Below, in pieces: positions 35,023 through 45,225 of a stretch of 64,000 bases of DNA. Origin of the DNA: Rhodothermia bacterium. GTDB taxonomy: Bacteria > Bacteroidota > Rhodothermia > Rhodothermales > UBA2364. Every line of letters begins with the position of its first letter. Within the stretch, counting starts at the first letter, position 1. The notes beneath the pieces were generated by a model, which saw nothing but the letters and a program-made list of their open reading frames with translations, made no database searches and was not told the DNA's origin. The stretch covers positions 62,001 through 126,000 of the forward strand of contig JAFLBZ010000002.1 in the NCBI GenBank assembly GCA_017303715.1, read 5' to 3'. Made by a program: the position numbers and the translations under genes.

Positions 35023-36627
35023 TTAATTACAGCGTTTGGTACTGCTTTCCACTTTACGGTTTTTCAAACATCCGGGTGATAAGTCTTCGTTTTCACAGTT
35101 GATAAAAGATCGTCCTGCACTGGCCGCTATAATTCTGCTGGCCGGAATCCCGTTTTGCGTATAAAAACTTTTGACGGTCAATGCCCGTCTTGTTGCGAGG
35201 TCGTTAGATGCCTCTGGGTAATCAAAATAACCGGAGGCTTGTACGCAAACACTTTTGCAGCGTTGTATAAAACCCACATTGTCCCGCAAGGCAGCCATGT
35301 CCTCTTCGTCCAATACCGCGCTGTTTTGCGAAAAATAAACAGGTTTCAGGTCTAAGCCAATACAAGAACTTTCGCGCGCCACCTCTGCTGCTATTTGGAT
35401 AACTTCTGTTTTCAAGTCTTCCCCACCACAATTTCTGGCTTGTAGTGTCACTTTAAAGTTCCCTGCACGGGGGTATGTATATCTTGGAAATTGCGCAATG
35501 GACGTATTTCCATCTCCGAAATCCCAGATATATTCCATTGGGAGCGTCCCCTCCACTTCTGGGGCAAAACTCACGGTAATCCCATCCCATCCATCCCGTT
35601 TGTGGGTAATGTGCCGGATGACAGGTTTCTCGCACTGGATGGGTGGTTCTTCTACAATAATCTGGGCCGTTCTTGTGTCTGTTCCACCACAATTGGTTGC
35701 CGAAAACGAAACCGTGTAAGTCCCCGATTTAGGAAAACGATGATCTACTACCTTTCCTGTTCCCATGCGCCCGTCCCCAAAATCCCACGTGAGGTCTATC
35801 GGCTGGCTGGCCTCATTCACAGCACCAATCATGGTTGCCGCTCGGTTCGCATTGATTCCTAATGGGGTATTTAATGCTGTAATCCTTACTGGAACGCAAG
35901 AAATTTCATTGGACAAATTATACCTTAGCCCCAATCCTAAGAAACCGAGAATGTCGGTATTGGTCAAGTCTCCGCCCGTATTGGGGTTCCCAATGGAGCC
36001 AAAATCTCGACCGTAATCCGCAGAGTCAGCGGCATCATCTGGCAAGATGGCGGAGATATTCGTCTCGACATAAAGAGCTGCTTGTCTATTGAGCATATAG
36101 GCCAGCCCCAATCCTCCGGTGATACCGATGCCCGGTCGAAAGACTTTTTTTAAGGTTTGAGGGCGATAGTAGTGCCCAAATATAAGATTCCCTCCCAAAA
36201 TAAGGTAGGTTTGCGTGTCTGCTTCGGGATTTAAGATCATCTTACCTTTTCCTACAAATTGGAATCTTCGGGTATCGTCTGCATTTGGTACATACTCATC
36301 AGGCTCAATTTTGGGGTAATTCCCAAGTACCCCTCCGACACTCACTTCATAGCGTTTACTCAACCGATAGCCTGCTTCCAAGCCAAATAAATACCCTCTA
36401 TCTTTGATGTATGTACCCCACTGACCTAATCGGTTATTGTCCGTATCCCCCCCATATGTTGTCCAGCCAAATTTGCTGCTTATAAAAAGTCTTTTCTGGT
36501 CTATTGGTAGCGAAGATGGTAGCTTGATAAGAGGTTGAGCGTGAATAGGCAACACTAATGTTGCGCACATCATCAGCGCAAAGTGTGTCATTCCACGTTT
36601 AGCTTTATGTAAAGATATTTTTTTCAT
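35023..36627 (-). CDS. Outer-membrane-type protein with two PKD domains and a C-terminal OmpA domain (paralogue 1)
   Basis: 534 residues. Signal peptide about 1-31 ('HFALMMCATLVLPIHAQ'). Residues 45-250 look like an OmpA-like beta-barrel ('LFISSKFGWTTYGGDTDNNRLG...YLFGLEAGYRLSKRYEVSVGG'). Two PKD domains follow, marked 'WDFGDGRMG' and 'WDFGDGNTS', each ending 'ATNCGGTD' or 'ARNCGGED'. The C-terminus is an OmpA/MotB-type peptidoglycan-binding domain ('LKPVYFSQNSAVLDEEDMAALRDN', 'SNDLATRRALTVKSFYTQNGI') that ends soon after 'CLKNRKVE'. It would link outer membrane to cell wall. Closely similar to the next gene upstream, from which a terminator separates it. Confidence 0.85.
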   Translation of the reverse strand: MKKISLHKAKRGMTHFALMMCATLVLPIHAQPLIKLPSSLPIDQKRLFISSKFGWTTYGGDTDNNRLGQWGTYIKDRGYLFGLEAGYRLSKRYEVSVGGVLGNYPKIEPDEYVPNADDTRRFQFVGKGKMILNPEADTQTYLILGGNLIFGHYYRPQTLKKVFRPGIGITGGLGLAYMLNRQAALYVETNISAILPDDAADSADYGRDFGSIGNPNTGGDLTNTDILGFLGLGLRYNLSNEISCVPVRITALNTPLGINANRAATMIGAVNEASQPIDLTWDFGDGRMGTGKVVDHRFPKSGTYTVSFSATNCGGTDTRTAQIIVEEPPIQCEKPVIRHITHKRDGWDGITVSFAPEVEGTLPMEYIWDFGDGNTSIAQFPRYTYPRAGNFKVTLQARNCGGEDLKTEVIQIAAEVARESSCIGLDLKPVYFSQNSAVLDEEDMAALRDNVGFIQRCKSVCVQASGYFDYPEASNDLATRRALTVKSFYTQNGIPASRIIAASAGRSFINCENEDLSPGCLKNRKVESSTKRCN

Positions 36628-36768
36628 TTTTATGTCGGATATACAAAGAAACAGGGCAAAATGTTTTGTCTATTTGTTTTTGATTTTTGCTAATGAAATT
36701 ATTGCCATGAGAAAAGATTGGGCAATTATGTGTGGGTGTGTAAAGATACTTAATAGAATGCAAAAACC

Positions 36769-36804
36769 AAAACGGACAAGCAAGGAAACTTACTTGTCCG
36801 TTTT
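36769..36804 (-). terminator. Intrinsic terminator after the second PKD-OmpA gene
   Basis: Perfect 12-bp stem AAAACGGACAAG (36769-36780) / CTTGTCCGTTTT (36793-36804), 12-base loop. It lies 40 bp past the stop of the gene ending at 36845. Confidence 0.8.
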
Positions 36805-36844
36805 GTACAAGGGGTAATCAATCTATTTTTTAAGCAGAAGGCGC

Positions 36845-38446
36845 TTATTTCTTTACAGGGAGAGACTCTGCCCTACGATTTCTACGGCAACCTTTTCCGG
36901 GGTCTTCTTTATCACAAGAAACAGCGTCACGCCCTTTCCCCGAAGTCCCCAAACGGTTGGAGGTGATCCCTTTAGAGATATAAAAATCTGCTACTGCTTG
37001 TGCGCGGCGTTGTGTAATGGTCATTGCGTTTGGCTCTAAGTGATCCGCATAACCATTTATACGGATATTTAGGCTTTGGCAGCCTTTTAATACATCCACA
37101 TTCTCCATAAGCCGGCTTTGTGCATTTGCGTCCAGTTGAGAACTACCAAAGGCGAAATATACAGAATTTAGCTCGGTTATGGCATCACAAGCATCTATCG
37201 AAGATCTCATAATCTCGATGGTTTGCATTCTACGGTCAATGCCAGAAGCGTTTTGTGCTTCCAAGATCACGGTGTAAGTGCCGGGTGTGGTATAGCTGTG
37301 CGTTGGTGTGGCCGCATTAGAGGTACTTCCATCTCCGAAATTCCACCGATACGAAATTGGAGCCGTTCCGCGAACCTCCGAATTAAAGCGGATGACTTCC
37401 CCAACCTTTGCAGAGGTCATCGAAGGTGTTAGCGACACAATGGACAAATTGGGCTGGGCTGTTGCCCCAGAAACGGTGATCGGGAAACTTTCTACATCCG
37501 TCCCCCCGCAATTAGTAGCCGAAAAAGTGACGGTATAGGTTCCGGGCTTTCCAAATTTATGAGAAACATTCATGCCTTGCGCCACCGTTCCGTCTCCAAA
37601 GTCCCAGTAGTATTCTGCGGGCGTGCTTGCGGAGGTGTTAAGGGTAGAAGTGAAGTTGCCTTCTTCGGTGAGCGTCAACGTGCGAGGCCCATTGATTTGG
37701 AGAATGTCTATAGGAGAACAACCTACGCCGTTGCCAATTTTTAGTTTTGCTCCAATACCATAAAAACTTAGCCAATCATGATCTTGGTCATCCCCCGAAG
37801 ACCCAAATTGCTTGGCATAGTCTGCCCCGTCAACCGCAATATCCGGAAAAACCAGTGCATGGTTGTTTTCCAAAACGACGCTCAATCTATCACTCACCTT
37901 CACGTCCAGACCAAAGCCGCCAGAGGGGCCAAAGCCTAATTTTGTGGATTTAGCAGATGTTACAATATCGGTTGTTTTGCCGAACGTCAGGTTTGCCCCA
38001 AGCTGTACAAAGGGGTTTATGGTATTGTCTGGTAAGACATTAAAACGACCAAGTAGGTCTAAGTGCAATCTTTTTTCATCACTGATCTTGCCTTGAGAAA
38101 ATGGAAGCGCAAAAGCCCCTTCACTGGGTTCAATATTGGGATAATGGCCATATTCTCCGGCAAGTGCCACATCAAAGCGCTTTGTTATCGGAAGACCAAT
38201 TTCTAAGCGGCCTGAATACCCAAGTGCTTTTAAATAGTCCCCAATCTCAACCAAAGATATTTTTTTATAATGTGGAATCCCGTCTGTATCACCGCCATAT
38301 ACGTTCAGTCCTCCCATAAGCTTGACATATAGGCTTTTACCGTTTCTTGTTTGTTGTGCAACTTGCGTCGCTGTTTGCCCCATCACTCCCCCGTAAAATA
38401 AAAGCAATAACAGAAGTGCGTGACCAATTTTTTTGATGTTATACAT
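36845..38446 (-). CDS. Outer-membrane-type protein with two PKD domains and a C-terminal OmpA domain (paralogue 2)
   Basis: 533 residues with the same plan as the neighbouring paralogue: signal peptide ('GHALLLLLLFYGGVMGQ', about 7-23), N-terminal barrel ('LYVKLMGGLNVYGGDTDGI'), PKD domains at 'YWDFGDGTV' and 'RWNFGDGST', and an OmpA domain ('LNSVYFAFGSSQLDANAQSRLMENV', 'RRAQAVADFYISKGI'). Both paralogues share 'GTYTVSFSATNCGGTD'-like PKD ends and a Cys pair near the C-terminus ('CDKEDPGKGCRRNRRAE'), so they arose by tandem duplication. It is probably an outer-membrane/peptidoglycan linker. The 258-bp gap upstream is AT-rich and divergent with typA. Confidence 0.85.
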   Translation of the reverse strand: MYNIKKIGHALLLLLLFYGGVMGQTATQVAQQTRNGKSLYVKLMGGLNVYGGDTDGIPHYKKISLVEIGDYLKALGYSGRLEIGLPITKRFDVALAGEYGHYPNIEPSEGAFALPFSQGKISDEKRLHLDLLGRFNVLPDNTINPFVQLGANLTFGKTTDIVTSAKSTKLGFGPSGGFGLDVKVSDRLSVVLENNHALVFPDIAVDGADYAKQFGSSGDDQDHDWLSFYGIGAKLKIGNGVGCSPIDILQINGPRTLTLTEEGNFTSTLNTSASTPAEYYWDFGDGTVAQGMNVSHKFGKPGTYTVTFSATNCGGTDVESFPITVSGATAQPNLSIVSLTPSMTSAKVGEVIRFNSEVRGTAPISYRWNFGDGSTSNAATPTHSYTTPGTYTVILEAQNASGIDRRMQTIEIMRSSIDACDAITELNSVYFAFGSSQLDANAQSRLMENVDVLKGCQSLNIRINGYADHLEPNAMTITQRRAQAVADFYISKGITSNRLGTSGKGRDAVSCDKEDPGKGCRRNRRAESLPVKK

Positions 38447-38704
38447 GGTGGTTTGGTATTTATGTATATAAGTTCGATAGTTTGTTTTGCAACATTGATG
38501 TGATGGGTAAGTTCGAGAAAGGGTTTAAAAAATATCAAATAAGTCATTATTTTTTATATACTTGTCTAAACAATTAATATGTTTGTTCAAACAATTTTGT
38601 ACCATGTATTTTCAGCTAATGTGGCGGTATTCACGGATGGTTAACCCTTACTTCTGCTATCTTCCTTTTTTAAAAGAACTTACCTACAAAACGAAAATTT
38701 CTTT

Positions 38705-40534
38705 ATGAAACAACAACAACTCCGAAATATTGCCATTATTGCGCACGTAGATCATGGTAAGACGACCTTGGTTGACGCGATGCTCTGGCAGAGTGGTACT
38801 TTTAGGGAAAATCAGGATGTGGCAGACCGTGTTATGGATTCGATGGATCTTGAGCGGGAGAAAGGCATCACCATCATGGCTAAAAACACGGCCATTCATT
38901 ATGAAGATTTCAAAATAAACATTGTAGATACGCCCGGACACGCAGACTTTGGAGGAGAGGTGGAGCGAACTCTACGTATGGTAGATGGTGTATTACTTTT
39001 GGTGGATGCAGCGGAAGGTCCGTTACCGCAAACCCGTTTTGTGCTACAAAAGGCGTTGTCGTTGGGGCTGCCTCCCATTATTGTGATCAATAAGATAGAC
39101 CGTCAAGACGCACGCCCCCAAGAAGTTCTTAATGAGATCTATGATCTGTTCTTGGATTTGGATGCAAACGACGAACAAATAGAATTTCCGTATCTATATG
39201 CGGTAGCACGAGAAGGTAAATGTAGCGATGACCTCGAAAAGCCATTAACAGACCTTAAGCCCCTTTTCGAAACCATTATCAACCACGTACCACCTCCAGC
39301 GGGTAGCCCAGAGGCTTCTTTTCAGTTTTTGGTAACGAATGTTATTCCAAACGAGTATTTAGGCCCACTCGCCATTGGTCGGGTAATGCAAGGCAGTATT
39401 CGGAACAAACAACGAGTTGCCCTTTGCAAAACAGATGGATCCCAGTCGTTTATGCAAACAACGGGCTTATTCGACTATGAAGGACTAAAACACGTCCCGA
39501 TGGATTTGGCCGGACCCGGTGACATTATTGCCATTGCTGGAATGGCTGGAATTGGATTGGGAGACTCCATTGCCGACGCCGAGAACCCACAGCCCTTACC
39601 TCCTTTGCATGTGGACGAGCCGACTCTTTCTATGGAGTTTCGGATAAACGACTCGCCATTTGTGGGACGCGAAGGGAAGTTTGTTACCAGTCAGCGTTTG
39701 CGCGAGCGGCTCTATAAAGAAGTGGAGACCAATCTGGCAATGAAAGTGGAAGATACCAGCACCGCCGATACATTTATGGTCTTTGGTAGGGGCGAACTCC
39801 AGATGGCGATTCTAATAGAACAGATGCGCCGAGAAGGATATGAGTTCTCCGTCGGGCAGCCACAAGTGTTGATCAAAATGGTGAGGGGAAGTAAACACGA
39901 GCCTTTTGAACAAATATTGGTGGATGTAGATGAAGCATATAGCGGTGTTGTCATTCAAAAATTGGCTTTAAGGAAAGGAACCATGACCAAGATGATTAAT
40001 CATGGTTTAGGGCGTGTACGTATGGAATTTGAGATACCCAGTAGGGGGCTTATTGGATACCGAACGGAGTTCATGACAGATACCAAAGGAACGGGCCTTC
40101 TTAACCATTTCTTTTTGGCTTATCGTCCGTGGGCTGGCAATATCGTTCACCGGACAACGGGTGCTTTGGTATCGGATAGAAATGGCAAGACGACAGGATA
40201 TGCCATTCTTGGGTTGCAAGAACGTGGCGAGCTTTTTGTAGAGCCTGCGGAAGATGTTTATACCGGCATGATCATTGGGGAAAATGCACGAGATGCCGAT
40301 TTGGATGTAAACATTACCAAGGAGAAAAAGCTGACCAATATGCGTGCGGCCAGTGCCGACTCTTTCGAGAAGCTCATTCCGCCACGTAGAATGTCGTTAG
40401 AAGAGATGATTGAGTTTATCCGTGAAGATGAATTGATCGAGATAACCCCAAAATCACTCCGGCTACGGAAGCGATACCTTGATATTAATGAGCGGAAGCG
40501 ATACATGAACCTCCAGAAGTCCGAACAATCCTAA
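38705..40534 (+). CDS. typA: Ribosome-associated GTPase TypA/BipA
   Basis: 609 residues, usual TypA length. G1 '[15 protein letters not shown]', switch I '[11 protein letters not shown]', G3 '[16 protein letters not shown]', G4 'NKIDRQDA'. The EF-G-like domains and the TypA-specific C-terminal region ('[28 protein letters not shown]') follow. It acts on 50S assembly and stress or low-temperature translation. Start ATG 38705. Closed by a strong bidirectional terminator at 40574. Confidence 0.95.
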   Translation: MKQQQLRNIAIIAHVDHGKTTLVDAMLWQSGTFRENQDVADRVMDSMDLEREKGITIMAKNTAIHYEDFKINIVDTPGHADFGGEVERTLRMVDGVLLLVDAAEGPLPQTRFVLQKALSLGLPPIIVINKIDRQDARPQEVLNEIYDLFLDLDANDEQIEFPYLYAVAREGKCSDDLEKPLTDLKPLFETIINHVPPPAGSPEASFQFLVTNVIPNEYLGPLAIGRVMQGSIRNKQRVALCKTDGSQSFMQTTGLFDYEGLKHVPMDLAGPGDIIAIAGMAGIGLGDSIADAENPQPLPPLHVDEPTLSMEFRINDSPFVGREGKFVTSQRLRERLYKEVETNLAMKVEDTSTADTFMVFGRGELQMAILIEQMRREGYEFSVGQPQVLIKMVRGSKHEPFEQILVDVDEAYSGVVIQKLALRKGTMTKMINHGLGRVRMEFEIPSRGLIGYRTEFMTDTKGTGLLNHFFLAYRPWAGNIVHRTTGALVSDRNGKTTGYAILGLQERGELFVEPAEDVYTGMIIGENARDADLDVNITKEKKLTNMRAASADSFEKLIPPRRMSLEEMIEFIREDELIEITPKSLRLRKRYLDINERKRYMNLQKSEQS

Positions 40535-40573
40535 ACCGGTTTTTTGGGGACTTTATACACTTGGACTTTACAA

Positions 40574-40604
40574 AAAAGGGTTTCGGCAAAACCGAAACCC
40601 TTTT
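40574..40604. terminator. Bidirectional intrinsic terminator between typA and the Ppx-like gene
   Basis: 13-bp perfect stem (40574-40586 / 40592-40604) with a 5-base loop, A-run before and T-run after. It serves typA (+) and the convergent gene ending at 40635. Confidence 0.85.
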
Positions 40605-40634
40605 GTTATGCGTTTACGTGCAGGTATTGTGTTG

Positions 40635-42032
40635 CTATTCGGTTTCTTTTTTATACTGCTCGGTGACGGTATAAACGATATAGCCTGTAAGCCAACCCAC
40701 AACCCCTTGACGTGCAAAGTACAACTTCTTCTTCGGTCCAGATGCACTCCATTCATTCACCAATGCCTCAAGCCAAATGGAGCCAGCGATCAGCGCCTCT
40801 TGTTCAAAGGTAGAGGTTACCCGTCCTACTTCGGTTTTTGCTTTTTCGAAGAGTGCGTCATCATCAATACCAGAGAGGTTAGGATCAATCAATTTTTGAT
40901 AATCATTGATTGCCATTTCTTTGAACCTACGGATATCGGCTGCCGTCAATTCTACAAATATATCATTGATCTTGTCTGCCTTAAGGTAGGTGGCAATAGC
41001 CCAAACAATGCCTCCAGAAAGATAAATGTTCGGGCGATTTTTTAATACAGGGTGGCGATTCACCTCATCCGCGATTTCAGCCTTGAAGCGTCCGTCTATG
41101 AGCAATTTACCCATGTTACCAAACTCTTGTGGTGTGGCATACTGATATTTTTTGATCTCGTTTGCGAACGACTTGGTGCCAAAAGGAAAGGCAATGGGGT
41201 CAAAGGACTCGCCCCCGCTTGTAAAGGCTCCGCCTTTGGTATTGCCACTCCCGACATCGAGTACCGAAACCGTCTGAAGTTGACGCGGTGGGACAATCCC
41301 TTTTGCCAAATATTGCCCCTCTTGCTCTGGCGTTATGTAGTCGAACTTATAACCTGCATTTTTAATGGGTGCTACAATTTGGCCATCGAAGGTCGCTTGT
41401 ACGCCTTTTTTGTCAATTTCCTGCTTAAGCCCACTACTAACAACCACAAAAATGCGGTCTTTCGTAATGGCGTGTTTGGTTTCAGCCTCTGTTAGAAATG
41501 CCTGAACCGCTGCTAATGTTGCCGCATTGGACTGCGAGGAAAGCACCATCGGGTCGGTGTTTTTGGTGTTGTCATACTTTGTAGCATATTCGTATTGCCC
41601 ACGAGCATTTAAGGTCACCCCAATGAGGCTTAGCTTGACCCCTTTGGAGCCAATGTCAATCCCTGCATAAACCTCATCTACGCCACGAATACCACTCGAA
41701 AGGTCACGCACTGCACGCGCACTCACACCCATATTGATGCTATTGTACAACTCAATGGATTTATTAAAAGCACGAATGGCTTCCACATTTCGGCTGGTAT
41801 CGCGGTACAAAAGCCCAAGATACTCTTGCGCTACCGCTTCCCAGTAATAAGCCTTGCGCTGGCGTGCATCTTCGAGGCCACGTTTAAGGTAAAACTCTGC
41901 CTGTTCAAATTGGTTGGCCTCTCGTAACGAGTTTCCGGCCTTTAGATAACGTAAATAGGCATCTGGTAATTGGGCATATGCGGGAATTATGCCAATCAAA
42001 AGAAGAAATACGAAGGTAAGTTTCCGCTTCAT
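40635..42032 (-). CDS. Exported TPR protein with a Ppx/GppA-like ASKHA domain
   Basis: The start is ATG 42032, which gives a clean signal peptide ('RKLTFVFLLLIGIIPAYAQ', 1-21) and 465 residues. Residues 25-100 contain TPR-like helix pairs ('YLKAGNSLREANQFEQAEFYLKRGLEDA', 'VEAIRAFNKSIELYN'). From 122 there is an ASKHA ATPase/exopolyphosphatase fold: 'AGIDIGSKGVKLSLIGV' (phosphate-1 loop), 'VLDVGSGNTKGGAFTSGG' (phosphate-2 loop) and 'IYLSGGIVWAIATYL' (C-terminal loop). Ppx/GppA enzymes hydrolyse polyphosphate or pppGpp in the cytosol; an exported copy has no ATP supply, so polyphosphate or a binding-only role is more plausible. Convergent with typA. Confidence 0.7.
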   Translation of the reverse strand: MKRKLTFVFLLLIGIIPAYAQLPDAYLRYLKAGNSLREANQFEQAEFYLKRGLEDARQRKAYYWEAVAQEYLGLLYRDTSRNVEAIRAFNKSIELYNSINMGVSARAVRDLSSGIRGVDEVYAGIDIGSKGVKLSLIGVTLNARGQYEYATKYDNTKNTDPMVLSSQSNAATLAAVQAFLTEAETKHAITKDRIFVVVSSGLKQEIDKKGVQATFDGQIVAPIKNAGYKFDYITPEQEGQYLAKGIVPPRQLQTVSVLDVGSGNTKGGAFTSGGESFDPIAFPFGTKSFANEIKKYQYATPQEFGNMGKLLIDGRFKAEIADEVNRHPVLKNRPNIYLSGGIVWAIATYLKADKINDIFVELTAADIRRFKEMAINDYQKLIDPNLSGIDDDALFEKAKTEVGRVTSTFEQEALIAGSIWLEALVNEWSASGPKKKLYFARQGVVGWLTGYIVYTVTEQYKKETE

Positions 42033-42435
42033 AATTAATGTAGGTTGTTGTGGAACATGTCCTGAAAACCGAGTGGAGTTGAGGACCGAAAGATAGCTGG
42101 AGTTTTCTATGCTAATAAAGATTTTAATCAAATGCAAGGGTGGGTACTCTTAAGAGCAATATTTTTGCCCTTACGTTTAGCCTCAATACACAATTTTAAT
42201 ATTAGAAAGTTTTTTTTGGTGTCATGTCGCATTTCTTGAGTCAATTGGGTATTAATGTATGTGGTGGTTTAATAGATGACTATGCTCGATCTGCGATTCA
42301 TCGTTATACGAGCAAGTATTCTCTAAAGGCCCGAGGTATCTCCCTGCTTCGGGCCTTCTTGTATTGATGCAACATAAAAAAACCCTCGTACACCTATGAT
42401 GCAGAGGGTTTTTAAGTTCTATACGGCTTTTAGAA
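42033..42435. other. 403-bp intergenic region with two hairpins, no gene seen
   Basis: Holds the upstream region of the Ppx-like gene and the downstream region of sdhB. Besides the sdhB terminator there is a second perfect 9-bp hairpin (AAGGCCCGA 42325-42333 / TCGGGCCTT 42348-42356) without a strong T-run. A 14-codon frame precedes it on the plus strand (ATG 42273) but leads to no gene. Confidence 0.4.
42378..42413 (-). terminator. Intrinsic terminator of the sdhCAB operon
   Basis: 10-bp perfect stem (42378-42387 / 42404-42413) with a T-run on the minus-strand reading, 22 bp past the sdhB stop. Confidence 0.75.
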
Positions 42436-43197
42436 TTACTTACTCGTAAGGATGGCCTTGAAGTATTCCCGACGCATCCGTGCAATGCCTGAAATAGAAA
42501 TTCCTTTCGGGCAGACCGCCTCACACTCCCCATGATTCGAGCAATCCCCGAAGCCTTCTGCCTTCATTTGATCTACCATTGCTATTACGCGGCGTTTTCT
42601 CTCTGGCTGACCCTGTGGTAGTAGGGCCAATTGGCTTACTTTGGCTGCCGTAAACAATGAAGCAGAAGCATTGGGGCAAGCGGCAACACAAGCGCCGCAA
42701 CCAATACAAGCCGCATAGTCAAATGCCTCATCTGCTACTTCTTTCCCAATCGGGGTCGCGTGTGCATCGGGAGCTGAACCTGTTTTGACAGAGACATAGC
42801 CACCCGCTTCTTGAATACGATCGAACGAAGAGCGATCAACAACCAAATCCCGTACAATCGGAAAGGCTTTTGCTCGCCAAGGTTCTATGGTAATAGAATC
42901 CCCGTCTTTATAGTGCCTCATATGCAATTGACAAGAGGCGGTGCGCTGCTGTGGTCCATGCGCCGTCCCATTAATGACAACACCACAACTACCGCAGATT
43001 CCTTCTCGGCAGTCATGATCAAATTCAACAGGTACTTTTCCTTCTTTTGTCAACTTTTCGTTCAAGACGTCTAACATCTCTAAAAAGGACATATGAGGAT
43101 TTACAGTATCGAGACTGTATTGCTCAAAGTTGCCTTTGGCATTCGGGTCGGATTGTCGCCAAACCCGTAGGTGTATGGTCATGTTATCGTGGCTCAT
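42436..43197 (-). CDS. sdhB: Succinate dehydrogenase/fumarate reductase iron-sulfur subunit
   Basis: 253 residues from ATG 43197 ('[15 protein letters not shown]'); a longer frame runs back towards sdhA without conserved residues. All three clusters are present: [2Fe-2S] 'CREGICGSC', [4Fe-4S] '[15 protein letters not shown]', [3Fe-4S] '[15 protein letters not shown]'. It passes electrons between the flavoprotein and the quinone site. Last gene of the C-A-B operon, 66 bp after sdhA. Confidence 0.93.
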   Translation of the reverse strand: MSHDNMTIHLRVWRQSDPNAKGNFEQYSLDTVNPHMSFLEMLDVLNEKLTKEGKVPVEFDHDCREGICGSCGVVINGTAHGPQQRTASCQLHMRHYKDGDSITIEPWRAKAFPIVRDLVVDRSSFDRIQEAGGYVSVKTGSAPDAHATPIGKEVADEAFDYAACIGCGACVAACPNASASLFTAAKVSQLALLPQGQPERKRRVIAMVDQMKAEGFGDCSNHGECEAVCPKGISISGIARMRREYFKAILTSK

Positions 43198-43263
43198 AGC
43201 ACTTTTTTTCTTGACATCTATAATATAGCCCAACTTACGGCAACAAAGCCGCACCTCTTGACC

Positions 43264-45183
43264 TTATTTATAGCTGCGTTGTGTTAGTTTAACGTTTTCG
43301 AAAACCAAGGCTTCCTTGTGTAAAACAGGCTCGGCGTTATCGCCCATATATTCCCATGAAGATACATAGGCAAAATCATCGTCATTACGCTGGGCTTCGC
43401 CCTCTTCGGTCTGGTATTCTTCGCGAAAATGGCCACCGCAAGACTCCTCCCGATACAAGGCGTCTCGTGCCATCAGTTCCCCTAATTCGAGAAAATCAGC
43501 CACCCGATTGGCAAACTCCAAACTCTTGTTCATGGTATTGGCTTCTCCCGGTACATAGACATTTTTCCAAAAGTCTTCCCGAAGTGCTTGAATGTCTATG
43601 ATGGCTTTTTCCAAACCCGCCTTGTTGCGAGACATCCCCACCTGATTCCACATGATCTTGCCCAACTCGCGGTGATATTCCAAAACCGTTTTGTTGCCTT
43701 TAATCCCCAATAGTTTTTGTATCCGATCGCTTGATTCTTTTTCGGCTTCTTCAAAGGCCGGATGGGACTCATTAACCGCTTCAAGTGAATTGCTGGCGAT
43801 GTAATCGGTTACGGTATAAGGAGCGACAAAATATCCATCTGCCAGTCCTTGCATCAAGGCACTTGCGCCTAAGCGGTTGGCTCCGTGATCGGAGAAATTT
43901 GCCTCACCCAGTGCAAAAAGGCCGGGGATAGTGGTCATCAACGAATAATCCACCCAGAGACCACCCATGGTGTAATGCACGGCTGGATAGATGCGCATCG
44001 GCACTTCGTAGGGGTTTTCTCCTGTAATTCGTTCATACATTTCGAACAAGTTCCCATAGCGTGCTTCAATGGTTCCTTTTCCCAAACGGCTAATTGCGTC
44101 GGCAAAGTCCAAATAAACTGCTAAGCCGGTTTCGCCTACGCCTCTGCCTTCGTCGCAGACATATTTTGCATTCCGCGAGGCGACGTCACGTGGTACTAAG
44201 TTCCCGAAACTGGGATAACGGCGTTCGAGGAAATAGTCTCGGTCTCCTTCTGGAATCTCATTCGGATGTTTTTGGCAGTCTTCTTTTTTCTTGGGAACCC
44301 AGACCCGTCCGTCATTCCGTAGAGACTCCGACATGAGTGTGAGCTTAGACTGATAGTCTCCCGATACCGGAATACACGTTGGGTGGATTTGCGTAAAGCA
44401 GGGGTTTCCGAAAAGCGCTCCTTTTTTATAGGCTTTCCATGCAGCGGTTACGTTTGAGTTTTTTGCATTGGTAGAAAGGTAGAAGACGTTTCCATAACCA
44501 CCCGTACACAGCAATACGGCACTTCCGGAGTGGCGTTCATACTCACCTGTTACCAAGTTCCGACAAATGATTCCCCGCGCTTTTCCATCTACCACCACCA
44601 CATCCAGCATTTCGTGTCGGGCATACATTTGTACTTGTCCGGCATTTATTGTTTTGTTTAATGCACCATACGCACCCAGCAATAGCTGTTGTCCAGTTTG
44701 CCCTCGCGCATAAAATGTCCGCGAAAGTTGTGCACCACCAAATGAGCGGTTATCCAACAAGCCACCATATTCTCTTGCAAAGGGAACCCCTTGTGCCACA
44801 CACTGGTCTATGATGTCCACACTTGTCTCTGCAAGACGATACACATTGGCCTCTCTTGCTCGGTAATCCCCGCCTTTGACCGTATCATAAAAAAGGCGAT
44901 AAATAGAGTCGCCATCTCCAGCATAGTTTTTTGCGGCATTGATCCCCCCTTGGGCCGCAATGGAGTGCGCACGGCGGGCAGAGTCTTGAATACAAAAAGC
45001 TTTTACATTATACCCAAGTTCTGCTAAACTCGCTGCTGCGGCGGCTCCGGCCAAGCCAGTCCCTACGACAATAATGGTGTGTTTACGTTTATTTGCCGGA
45101 TTTACAAGCTTCATATTTTGCTTGAATCGCGTCCACTTCTCGGATACGGGGCCGGCAGGAATGCGCGCATCTAATTTCGACAT
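43264..45183 (-). CDS. sdhA: Succinate dehydrogenase/fumarate reductase flavoprotein subunit
   Basis: 639 residues, the length usual for the Bacteroidota/epsilon-type enzyme. N-terminal FAD site '[22 protein letters not shown]', FAD-linking His in '[18 protein letters not shown]', active-site segments '[11 protein letters not shown]', '[19 protein letters not shown]' and '[10 protein letters not shown]', and C-terminal '[25 protein letters not shown]'. It oxidises succinate (or reduces fumarate) with covalently bound FAD. Placed between the cytochrome b and iron-sulfur genes, 42 bp after sdhC. Confidence 0.95.
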   Translation of the reverse strand: MSKLDARIPAGPVSEKWTRFKQNMKLVNPANKRKHTIIVVGTGLAGAAAAASLAELGYNVKAFCIQDSARRAHSIAAQGGINAAKNYAGDGDSIYRLFYDTVKGGDYRAREANVYRLAETSVDIIDQCVAQGVPFAREYGGLLDNRSFGGAQLSRTFYARGQTGQQLLLGAYGALNKTINAGQVQMYARHEMLDVVVVDGKARGIICRNLVTGEYERHSGSAVLLCTGGYGNVFYLSTNAKNSNVTAAWKAYKKGALFGNPCFTQIHPTCIPVSGDYQSKLTLMSESLRNDGRVWVPKKKEDCQKHPNEIPEGDRDYFLERRYPSFGNLVPRDVASRNAKYVCDEGRGVGETGLAVYLDFADAISRLGKGTIEARYGNLFEMYERITGENPYEVPMRIYPAVHYTMGGLWVDYSLMTTIPGLFALGEANFSDHGANRLGASALMQGLADGYFVAPYTVTDYIASNSLEAVNESHPAFEEAEKESSDRIQKLLGIKGNKTVLEYHRELGKIMWNQVGMSRNKAGLEKAIIDIQALREDFWKNVYVPGEANTMNKSLEFANRVADFLELGELMARDALYREESCGGHFREEYQTEEGEAQRNDDDFAYVSSWEYMGDNAEPVLHKEALVFENVKLTQRSYK

Positions 45184-45225
45184 AGCGGTTTTCTATATAG
45201 ATGAAAAATTTCCAGTTCTTTTGCG

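Noticed and set aside
36632-36817. 61-codon plus-strand frame between the PKD-OmpA genes
   Set aside because: It runs through the perfect terminator stem at 36769-36804 and has no recognisable product.
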